Assembly (NCBI GenBank): GCA_036641735.1
Contig: JAVWEG010000107.1
Span: 1 to 5,060, forward strand
DNA length: 5,060 nucleotides
Source: JAGPHI01 sp036641735
Lineage (GTDB): Bacteria > Bacillota > Clostridia > Oscillospirales > Ruminococcaceae
Direction of reading: 5' to 3'
In this document: positions 1-5,060 of the stretch, in pieces
Position numbering within the stretch: the stretch's first letter is position 1
Layout: every line of letters begins with the position of its first letter
Position numbers and translations under genes: made by a program
The notes under the pieces: model-generated
What the model was told of the DNA's origin: nothing
Seen by the model: only the letters and a program-made list of their open reading frames with translations
Database searches by the model: none

Positions 1-1
1 C

Positions 2-76
2 GCTACAGGTATTTTGCAATATGCGCTCACATTTATTATGCTGGCTGGGCTAGGTACAGCGTGGTTCGTGGCATAA
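2..76 (+). CDS. C-terminal end of a probable integral membrane protein (partial)
   Basis: The frame beginning at base 2 is open to a TAA at 74-76 and reads ATGILQYALTFIMLAGLGTA followed by WFVA. This is a hydrophobic stretch typical of the last transmembrane helix of a transporter or other polytopic membrane protein. The gene starts outside the window, so the family cannot be named. A permease next to a hydantoinase-like gene would make sense as a substrate importer, but that is inference from position only. Frame 1 is also open over this short stretch, so the call rests on the membrane-like composition of frame 2. A separate promoter lies between this gene and the next, so the two are probably not strictly co-transcribed. 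Confidence 0.55.
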   Translation, partial: ATGILQYALTFIMLAGLGTAWFVA

Positions 77-151
77 ACTGTATGTAATTTTGCAAATGTA
101 AATTATATGCAAATTTAGCTTCTCCTCTTAAAAGATAATAATCGTATGGGT

Positions 152-211
152 TATAGTTTCGGTCTAGGTGCCGTCATCACTCAGGTGGCGGCGCCTTTAC
201 TGGATACTATA
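152..211. other. long imperfect hairpin in the intergenic region
   Basis: The core is a 12-bp stem of GGTGCCGTCATC (167-178) against GGTGGCGGCGCC (184-195), with three G-U wobbles and a 5-base loop, ACTCA. After a small internal loop it extends through CGGT (160-163) with ACTG (199-202), then TATAGT (152-157) with ACTATA (206-211). This gives a 60-base structure in an otherwise AT-rich gap. It lies 75 bases after the upstream stop codon and ahead of the promoter for the next gene, so it may terminate the upstream transcript. However, only TTTACTGG follows the GC core rather than a U-run, so it is not a classical terminator. A small dispersed palindromic repeat or a structured RNA are alternatives. 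It matches no riboswitch consensus that I recognise. Confidence 0.5.
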
Positions 212-244
212 TCAAAATAAACATTACTCTGATTATATTTTGCA

Positions 245-273
245 TTGACAGCATTTTAATTTATGAAAATAAC
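245..273 (+). promoter_or_regulatory. sigma-70-type promoter for the hydantoinase-like operon
   Basis: A perfect -35 box, TTGACA (245-250), is followed by a 17-base AT-rich spacer and AATAAC (268-273), which matches 4 of 6 positions of TATAAT. Transcription would start near 280 and give a leader of about 70 nt. A weaker alternative uses TTGTTT (280-285) with TAAAAT (303-308), also at 17-base spacing, with a better -10 but a poorer -35. The box matches are seen directly; activity is inferred. Confidence 0.5.
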
Positions 274-303
274 TGCTTGTTGTTTTTTACGACATCAAGC
301 GTT
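271..303. promoter_or_regulatory. dyad overlapping the promoter start region (candidate operator)
   Basis: AAC-t-GCTTG (271-279, with one bulged T at 274) is complementary to CAAGCGTT (296-303). A possible inner TGT/ACA pairing (281-283 with 292-294) surrounds a T-rich loop. The dyad begins inside the proposed -10 box and covers the predicted start site. That is where a repressor operator would sit, or it could be a 5' leader hairpin in the mRNA. No regulator gene is in the window, so the role is inferred from position alone. Confidence 0.3.
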
Positions 304-338
304 AAAATATTAATAAGACATTCACACTTTTAAAATTT

Positions 339-343
339 GGAGG
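339..343 (+). promoter_or_regulatory. ribosome binding site of the hydantoinase-like gene
   Basis: GGAGG lies 6 bases before the ATG at 350. It fixes that start over the in-frame internal ATG at 380, which begins MGIDVGG and has no purine-rich site at a suitable distance. Confidence 0.85.
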
Positions 344-349
344 TTAATT

Positions 350-2491
350 ATGGCAGACAGTAAACACACAGCCGTGCGTATGGGCATAGATGTAGGCGGT
401 ACTTATACAAAATGCGTGGCAATGGACAATGTTACACATCAAATTATAGGCAAAAACGAGGTAAAAACTACACACGACCATAAAGACGGAGTAGCGGCAG
501 GAGTAGTAGAAAGCTTCCAAAATTGTATGCGTGAAAATAATATAAGCGCAGAAGATATCGTTTTCGTAGCACATTCCACCACACAAGCTACCAATGCTTT
601 TATCGAAGGCGATGTAGCTAAAGTAGGTGTAGTAGGAGTGGCAGGCGGTGGGCTTGAGGGAATGCTCGCCAAAGGACAGCTTGCGCTTAAAGACATAGTG
701 CTTGATGAAAAAGTAGGCCGTTTAATTAAGGTATACAATACATTTATCAAGAAAAAGCAATTGAGCGAGGACGTTATAAATGCAAGCGTAGACGAGCTGA
801 TTAATCAGGGCGCTCAAGTGCTTGTAGCATCTATGGCTTTCGGTGTAGACAGTATGACAGAGGAGCAAATGATACACGATTGCGCCCACAAGCGCGATGT
901 GCCTGTAACTATGGCTTCTGATATCACAAAGCTGTACGGGCTTACTCGCCGCACACGCACTGCGGCAATAAATGCCTCCATTTTGCCTAAAATGATGGCT
1001 ACTGCCAATGCTACCGAAAACTCGGTGCGTGCAGCAGGCGTTACAGTACCGCTTATGATAATGCGTGGCGACGGCGGAGTAATGGAAATAAATGAAATGC
1101 GCAAGCGCCCTATCCTTACGGCTTTATCGGGGCCTGCCGCATCTGTAATGGGCTCGCTTATGTATCTGCGCGCATCTAATGCCATTTACTTTGAAGTGGG
1201 CGGCACTACCACTAATATCGGTGTTATCAAAAACGGACGTCCGGGAGTAGATTATGCCAAAATCGGCGGACACGACACATATATTAACTCTCTTGACGTG
1301 CGTATTTTAGGCTGCGCAGGCGGCTCTATGGTACGTATTAATAGCCACGCAGTAGAGGACGTAGGCCCGCGCTCGGCGCATATTGCAGGCTGCGAATATG
1401 CCTGCTTTACTCCTGAGGAAGAAATAGTAGATCCGCAGATAGAAATGCTTAGCCCAAAGCAGGGTGATCCTGCCGATTATGTGGCACTAAAGCTTAAAAA
1501 CGGCAAACGTATATGCTTTACAAATACTGATGCGGCAAATGTACTTGGGCTTATAGAGGAGCAATATTTTGCACACGGTAACGCTAATTCTGCACGTAAA
1601 GCAATGCAGCCCGTAGCAGATAAGCTTGGTATTACTGTAGAAGAATTGGCAACTCAAATACTTGAAAAGGATTTTGAAAAGGTTAATGCTTGCATTAATG
1701 CTCTTGCCGATAAATATCAGCTAGACCACGATAGTATGCGCCTTGTGGGATGCGGCGGCGGAGCGGCGGCTTTAGTACCTTATTGCGCAGGTAAAATGGG
1801 ATTGCAGTACAGTATTCCTGAAAATGCCGAGGTTATTTCATCTATAGGAGTAGCACTGTCTATGGTACGTGATGTGGTAGAGCGTGTAATACCTAATCCT
1901 ACGCAAAGCGATATTGCAGAGCTGCGCAAAGAAGCAAAGGATGCTGCTATCAATTCAGGCGCAGAGCCTGATAGCGTGGAAGTGCATATTGAAATAGATA
2001 GCCAAACAGGTAAGGTTACTGCTATTGCCACAGGCTCTACAGAAGTAAAAACTACAGATTTACTGAAAGAATGTTCTGAAGAAGAAGCATTAGAGCTTGC
2101 TGTAGCAGATTTCGGTGCTAAGGTTCTCGACGTAAAAATGGCACAAAAGACAGAAAAATTCTACGTATTTTCAGGGGATTTTGCAAACAAAAATGCGCTT
2201 AGAATAGTAGATAAAAAAGGATTTATCCGTGTGCAATGCTCGGACGGCGAAGTGATAAAATGTAAAATCATTGAATACAAAGAAGTCGTGGAGCAAATGT
2301 GGCAGGATTTGGCAGTATTTAAAACAGATACAGTACTGCGCCCGGACTTTTTCCTTTGTGTAGGGCCGCGCGTATGTGATTACAGCGCTATAGATATGCA
2401 GCAGCTTGAAATGCTGATGAATTTGGATACAGGCGACCGTGAAGCAGATGAAGAAATTTTAGTAGTAGGTACTGTAAACGACATACATTAA
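350..2491 (+). CDS. hydantoinase/oxoprolinase family protein, HyuA-like ATPase-fold subunit (divergent)
   Basis: A 713-residue cytosolic protein, full length for a hydantoinase/oxoprolinase A subunit (usually about 680-720). The N-terminal Hydant_A_N region starts with a phosphate-binding loop, GIDVGGTYTK (12-21), and includes HSTTQATNAFIEG (75-87), the family HGTTxATNA motif. The Hydantoinase_A domain carries RGDGG (239-243), LSGPAASV (259-266), a second nucleotide loop EVGGTTTNIGVI (282-293), GCAGGS (321-326) and a late glycine-rich CGGGAAALVPY segment (468-478). The family includes 5-oxoprolinase, N-methylhydantoinase and acetone/acetophenone carboxylase subunits, which use ATP to activate an amide or carbonyl substrate, generally with a B subunit. 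The second loop departs from the usual DxGGTSTD, with Glu replacing the first Asp and Asn the last. Residues from about 515 onward do not look like the usual C-terminal part. Arg codons are almost all CGT/CGC. The substrate cannot be assigned. Family membership is secure; ATP hydrolysis is inferred. Confidence 0.93.
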   Translation: MADSKHTAVRMGIDVGGTYTKCVAMDNVTHQIIGKNEVKTTHDHKDGVAAGVVESFQNCMRENNISAEDIVFVAHSTTQATNAFIEGDVAKVGVVGVAGGGLEGMLAKGQLALKDIVLDEKVGRLIKVYNTFIKKKQLSEDVINASVDELINQGAQVLVASMAFGVDSMTEEQMIHDCAHKRDVPVTMASDITKLYGLTRRTRTAAINASILPKMMATANATENSVRAAGVTVPLMIMRGDGGVMEINEMRKRPILTALSGPAASVMGSLMYLRASNAIYFEVGGTTTNIGVIKNGRPGVDYAKIGGHDTYINSLDVRILGCAGGSMVRINSHAVEDVGPRSAHIAGCEYACFTPEEEIVDPQIEMLSPKQGDPADYVALKLKNGKRICFTNTDAANVLGLIEEQYFAHGNANSARKAMQPVADKLGITVEELATQILEKDFEKVNACINALADKYQLDHDSMRLVGCGGGAAALVPYCAGKMGLQYSIPENAEVISSIGVALSMVRDVVERVIPNPTQSDIAELRKEAKDAAINSGAEPDSVEVHIEIDSQTGKVTAIATGSTEVKTTDLLKECSEEEALELAVADFGAKVLDVKMAQKTEKFYVFSGDFANKNALRIVDKKGFIRVQCSDGEVIKCKIIEYKEVVEQMWQDLAVFKTDTVLRPDFFLCVGPRVCDYSAIDMQQLEMLMNLDTGDREADEEILVVGTVNDIH

Positions 2492-2505
2492 TGCAAAATT
2501 TTAGC

Positions 2506-2512
2506 AAAGGAG
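2506..2512 (+). promoter_or_regulatory. ribosome binding site of the second operon gene
   Basis: AAAGGAG is separated by 9 bases from the ATG at 2522. It lies within the 30-base gap after the upstream TAA, with no promoter or terminator between the genes. This supports translation from a shared transcript. Confidence 0.75.
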
Positions 2513-2521
2513 CTGCCCACA

Positions 2522-3331
2522 ATGACTAAAGAGCAAATTAAGGAATATCTTAAACCTATTGCTGTAGGATTTTTTGGCAAACAAGGCACTAAACGTTATG
2601 TGCGCCCACAGTTTACCGTGCGTCCTCTTGAAATGATGATGGAGGATCTTAAAGAAATAGATGAAGTGGATTGGTACAAATATTCTTTTTCCACAGAGCC
2701 TTTAAACGGTAAATTCAATGACGAACAAAGACGAGATTTTGCCGTAAAATCTATAGCTTGTGGGCAGGAATATGCTAAACGCTTGATACAGCAGTATGGT
2801 ACAAACGATCCTGTAAAGCTTGCAAGAGCATTAAAAATGACGATAAATTATCCCGATTATCCTGAAAAAGCAGACAGAGTACTTTTTGCTGAATTTAGAG
2901 AGCCTAATATTATCAATATCTATATGGATGCTGTAAAACGTTCTGCGGCACAGATGGAAAACGCTAAATTACGCTCAATTATGACAGATAAATTAACAGT
3001 TTCCAATCTTTTGCTTGCTCACTTGCTGTTTCTTTATGTAGTAGAATCTGCTAAAGCAGAGATATTTACGCTTAACGAAAAGATAGAGCTTTGGCATATA
3101 GGCCCTATTACTAATCGCTCTGTGGTTATAGCATTTAGCGAAATTGCAGCAATGGCATTTGCCAAAGAAATAACGGAATTACCATATTCGCCATATCTTA
3201 TGGACGTGTTTTTGGTGTATGGATATTCACCGCAAGAGGCGAGCGGACTGTATGAAACAATGATGACATACGCACAGCGCACTCCAAGAATACCCGAAAC
3301 CGACACAGTAAAAGAAATAGAAAATCAATAA
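2522..3331 (+). CDS. uncharacterised 269-residue protein, possible degenerate ImmA/IrrE-type metallopeptidase
   Basis: I do not recognise this as a named family. It has no signal peptide; residues 1-80 are charged and mixed, with aromatic patches such as DWYKYSF. From about residue 84 the pattern resembles ImmA/IrrE metallopeptidases. YAKRLIQQYGTNDPVKLARAL (84-104) resembles their opening 'A..II.KYGTRDPF.LA..LGI' segment. A beta-like NIINIYMD (129-136) follows. LLLAHLLFLYVVES (163-176) lies where HELGHxxxH is expected, and FSEIAAMAFAKEITELP (205-221) resembles the C-terminal 'E.EAN.FAAELLMP' helix. The zinc-binding HExxH is absent, so if the fold is right, this is a catalytically dead member acting as a binding or scaffold protein. 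It is almost certainly co-transcribed with the HyuA-like gene. The reading frame and RBS make the gene itself secure; the fold assignment is a pattern-based inference at about 0.4. Confidence 0.88.
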   Translation: MTKEQIKEYLKPIAVGFFGKQGTKRYVRPQFTVRPLEMMMEDLKEIDEVDWYKYSFSTEPLNGKFNDEQRRDFAVKSIACGQEYAKRLIQQYGTNDPVKLARALKMTINYPDYPEKADRVLFAEFREPNIINIYMDAVKRSAAQMENAKLRSIMTDKLTVSNLLLAHLLFLYVVESAKAEIFTLNEKIELWHIGPITNRSVVIAFSEIAAMAFAKEITELPYSPYLMDVFLVYGYSPQEASGLYETMMTYAQRTPRIPETDTVKEIENQ

Positions 3332-3348
3332 CAAAGAGGCTGCACATT

Positions 3349-3389
3349 TAGCCGTAGTCCCATAGGGACATTTTCCTAAACTATGGCTA
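3349..3389. repeat. imperfect inverted repeat in the convergent gap (terminator or attachment-site candidate)
   Basis: TAGCCGTAG (3349-3357) pairs with CTATGGCTA (3381-3389) with a single G-U wobble. Nested inside is a perfect 5-bp stem, GTCCC/GGGAC (3357-3361 with 3365-3369), with an ATA loop. It begins 17 bases after the stop codon of the second operon gene. Two readings are open. It could be a hairpin terminating the operon, although no clear T-run follows. Or it could be part of a recombinase attachment site, since large serine recombinases use roughly 40-50-bp imperfect inverted repeats near the element end. The sequence does not decide between them. Confidence 0.45.
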
Positions 3390-3403
3390 AGCGGTGCGGT
3401 ATT

Positions 3404-3433
3404 GGGCAGACAGTGAGTTTTCGCTGTCTGCCC
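3404..3433. terminator. strong hairpin terminator between convergent genes
   Basis: GGGCAGACAGTG (3404-3415) pairs with CGCTGTCTGCCC (3422-3433) over 12 bp with one G-U wobble and a 6-base loop, AGTTTT. On the plus strand the stem is followed by TTTGCTGTTT (3434-3443), 7 T in 10, so it fits best as an intrinsic terminator for rightward transcription. It also stands 10 bases past the recombinase stop codon on the minus strand. There the trailing sequence, AATACCGC, lacks a U-run, so termination in that direction would be weaker. Confidence 0.7.
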
Positions 3434-3443
3434 TTTGCTGTTT

Positions 3444-5060
3444 CTAAGCGACCTCTTGCTGTTCTCTTGTGGCGGGTTGTTCAATGGCATCATCAAGCAG
3501 TCCGATGTAGCGATAGTGGATTTGGATTTCTTGCAGTGCTGTCCTTGAGTATTTCTCGGTGCGTTCGCTCACAACAATCTTGTCAATAAACCTGTGGAGA
3601 ATGGTTGCCGTTAGTTCATTGATTTCGGTAATCTCCTTTGCTTCATCAATGAAGGCAGTGACATTTGCAACCGAATTTTCAAGCTTTTCCAGTTTGCTTT
3701 CCTTTATAGGAATGGTGGACTGGATTTCTTTTTGCTCTGCAAGGTAGTCATCGCTTAGCTTTCGGAACACCTCGTTGGGGATTTTGCCGAGAACATTGTC
3801 CTCATACAATCTTTTGAACAGTTTGGTGAGTTCATCATCACGTCGTTTCAAGGTAGCAATTTCTTTGGTCAGCAAGGTGATTTCTCTCCCAGCTTCCTTG
3901 CTATTTTTCTTCGCCACAACTTCTGCAAACATCAACTCGTGTTGTCGTGCATAATGGGTTACTCGCCTCAAATCATCAAGCACAATTTTCGCAAGCTGAT
4001 TCTCTTTGATAAAGTGTGCTGTGCAGACCTCTTTGCCTTTTTTCTTGTAGGTACCACACATAAAATTATACTGAGTTTCTTTCATAGTTTTGGCACGATG
4101 CAGTACCATTTTTGCTCCGCAATCCTTACAGTAAACCATACCGGAGAACATATCCTGCTCGTCCATATTGGTTCGTCTGCGTTTATGCTGACGAATATCT
4201 TGGACAATATCCCATACCTTTTGCGAAATAATGGCAGGGTGCGTGTTCTCAAATCTCAACTGTTCTTCCTTTGGCACCTTAATTTTCTTTTTGTTCTTGA
4301 AAGATTTTGTGGTCGTTTTGAGGTTTATGGTATGACCTAAATAGACTTCATTTTCAAGAATATGGCGAATTGTTGTCTGATCCCATCGATAGGGGTTGCT
4401 CATGTCAGTGGTTGGGGTATACGGCATTCCTTTGGTATAGTAGTAATAATTCGGCATAAAAATCTTTTCCTCTACGAGCCTTTTTGCAATTTGACTGGGA
4501 CCGTTGCCCTCAACACACAGCTTAAAGATATACTTTACAATCTCTGCCGACTCGGGATCAACAACGATTTTTCGCTTTGGATCATCGGGGTCTTTCATAT
4601 AACCATATGGTGCCCGTGTGCCGACTCTTGCTCCTGTTTCAGCTTTTGCCCTGTTGGCAGCACGAATTTTACGGCTACAATCTTTGGCATAAAGTTCGTT
4701 AATTATATTTTTGAACGGGGCGAAATCATCAACTCCATATCGGCTATCAATGTTGTCACCGATTGCAATAAATCTCACATCATAGTTTGGAAATATAATT
4801 TCAGTGTATCTGCCCACCTCCAAATACTCTCTGCCAAATCGGCTCATATCCTTGACGATAATGGTTTCCACCTCGTCATTTTCCACAAGCTCCATTAGTT
4901 CTTTAAAAGCCGGGCGGTTAAAATTGGTTCCCGAATAACCGTCATCAAATAGGAATTTGAGATTTTCAAAGCCGTTGTCCTTTGCATACTTCTCCAAGAT
5001 AAGCCGTTGATTGCTTATACTATTGGATTCTCCTTGGCTACCATCGTCTTGACTTAGTCT
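3444..5060 (-). CDS. large serine recombinase (site-specific integrase/excisionase), N-terminus just outside window
   Basis: This enzyme integrates and excises mobile DNA by cutting both att sites through a 5'-phosphoserine link. In the window it is 538 residues ending at a TAG (3446-3444), numbered here from base 5060. The resolvase domain opens with RLSQDDG (1-7); Ser3 corresponds to the nucleophile of the YxRxS motif. GESNSISNQ (10-18), DDGYSGTNF (39-47) and the arginine motif DMSRFGRE (71-78) follow. The recombinase DNA-binding domain begins near APYGY (150-154) and runs to about 290. A zinc ribbon has Cys311, Cys314, Cys335 and Cys346. A charged coiled-coil region (about 385-460) leads to a DUF4368-like C-terminus (about 465-526). 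The TTG at 4997 is not the start, because the conserved N-terminal motifs continue upstream to the window edge. Probably only some 5-20 residues are missing. All expected domains are present and intact, so it is likely functional. Confidence 0.95.
   Translation of the reverse strand, partial: RLSQDDGSQGESNSISNQRLILEKYAKDNGFENLKFLFDDGYSGTNFNRPAFKELMELVENDEVETIIVKDMSRFGREYLEVGRYTEIIFPNYDVRFIAIGDNIDSRYGVDDFAPFKNIINELYAKDCSRKIRAANRAKAETGARVGTRAPYGYMKDPDDPKRKIVVDPESAEIVKYIFKLCVEGNGPSQIAKRLVEEKIFMPNYYYYTKGMPYTPTTDMSNPYRWDQTTIRHILENEVYLGHTINLKTTTKSFKNKKKIKVPKEEQLRFENTHPAIISQKVWDIVQDIRQHKRRRTNMDEQDMFSGMVYCKDCGAKMVLHRAKTMKETQYNFMCGTYKKKGKEVCTAHFIKENQLAKIVLDDLRRVTHYARQHELMFAEVVAKKNSKEAGREITLLTKEIATLKRRDDELTKLFKRLYEDNVLGKIPNEVFRKLSDDYLAEQKEIQSTIPIKESKLEKLENSVANVTAFIDEAKEITEINELTATILHRFIDKIVVSERTEKYSRTALQEIQIHYRYIGLLDDAIEQPATREQQEVA

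Larger units (their letters stand above)
3332..5060. mobile_element. end of an integrated mobile element (left boundary approximate, continues past window)
   Basis: A large serine recombinase at the end of a locus, with its 3' end facing an unrelated operon and a short gap between them, is the usual arrangement at one end of integrative elements and prophages. The element would extend rightward out of view. Its exact left boundary should lie in or close to 3332-3443 but cannot be placed without the other end or an empty-site genome. No cargo, conjugation or phage gene is visible, so ICE, mobilisable element and prophage remain open. Arginine codon use differs from the hydantoinase-like gene: the recombinase start region mixes AGA, CGA, CGT, CGC, AGG and CGG. 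Confidence 0.6.

Noticed and set aside
91..114. Direct repeat TGCAAAT at 91-97 and 108-114
   Set aside because: A seven-base AT-rich repeat with 17-base spacing can occur by chance and is not near a promoter I can support.
152..211. Riboswitch call for the leader hairpin
   Set aside because: It lies upstream of the best promoter rather than in the leader of the operon mRNA, and shows no riboswitch consensus that I recognise.
344..2031. Minus-strand open frames inside the HyuA-like gene (344-586, 439-750, 814-1185, 1780-2031)
   Set aside because: They lie antisense to a clearly conserved protein, have low-complexity or implausible composition and no convincing family motif. They are shadows of the real gene.
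3034..3496. Minus-strand open frames at 3034-3306 and 3227-3496
   Set aside because: Antisense to the 269-residue gene, or spanning the terminator region and the recombinase end. No plausible domain.
3383..4898. Plus-strand open frames within the recombinase (3383-3589, 3559-3747, 3939-4340, 4362-4898)
   Set aside because: Antisense to a full set of recombinase domains. Their Cys/Phe/Ile-rich translations reflect the reverse complement of a charged coding sequence.
1..5060. CRISPR array, tRNA or rRNA gene
   Set aside because: No regularly spaced repeats, tRNA cloverleaf or rRNA-like segment seen on either strand. In particular, no tRNA gene at the recombinase end that could serve as an attachment site.

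Overview
The window looks like the chromosome of an anaerobic member of the Bacillota, probably a gut Clostridia or Negativicutes lineage. The grounds are moderate-to-low GC, strong GGAGG-type ribosome binding sites, a cysteine-rich cytosolic enzyme (15 Cys in 713 residues), and a large serine recombinase of the DUF4368-type architecture common in integrative and conjugative elements of these bacteria. The genus cannot be fixed from the sequence alone.

Layout: bases 2-76 hold the last 24 codons of a probable membrane protein, transcribed rightward. Bases 77-349 are an intergenic region with a long imperfect hairpin (152-211), a sigma-70-like promoter (245-273), a dyad immediately downstream of the -10 (271-303) and a strong RBS. 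A two-gene rightward operon follows. The first gene (350-2491) encodes a divergent hydantoinase/oxoprolinase subunit A (HyuA-like) ATPase-fold protein. The second (2522-3331), 30 bases later, encodes a 269-residue protein of unrecognised function that resembles an ImmA/IrrE metallopeptidase whose HExxH zinc motif has been lost. The usual HyuB partner is not in the window. A 112-base convergent gap (3332-3443) carries two inverted repeats, one a convincing hairpin terminator. From 3444 to the right edge, on the minus strand, lies a large serine recombinase. Its reading frame runs off the window, but the catalytic RLS serine is the third visible residue, so only a short N-terminal piece is missing.

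Interpretation: the hydantoinase-like operon is probably resident chromosome. The recombinase is probably the terminal gene of an integrated mobile element that continues to the right, with its attachment junction in or near 3332-3443. The most unusual item is the pairing of a HyuA-like protein having altered nucleotide-binding motifs with a putative pseudo-metallopeptidase, in place of HyuB.
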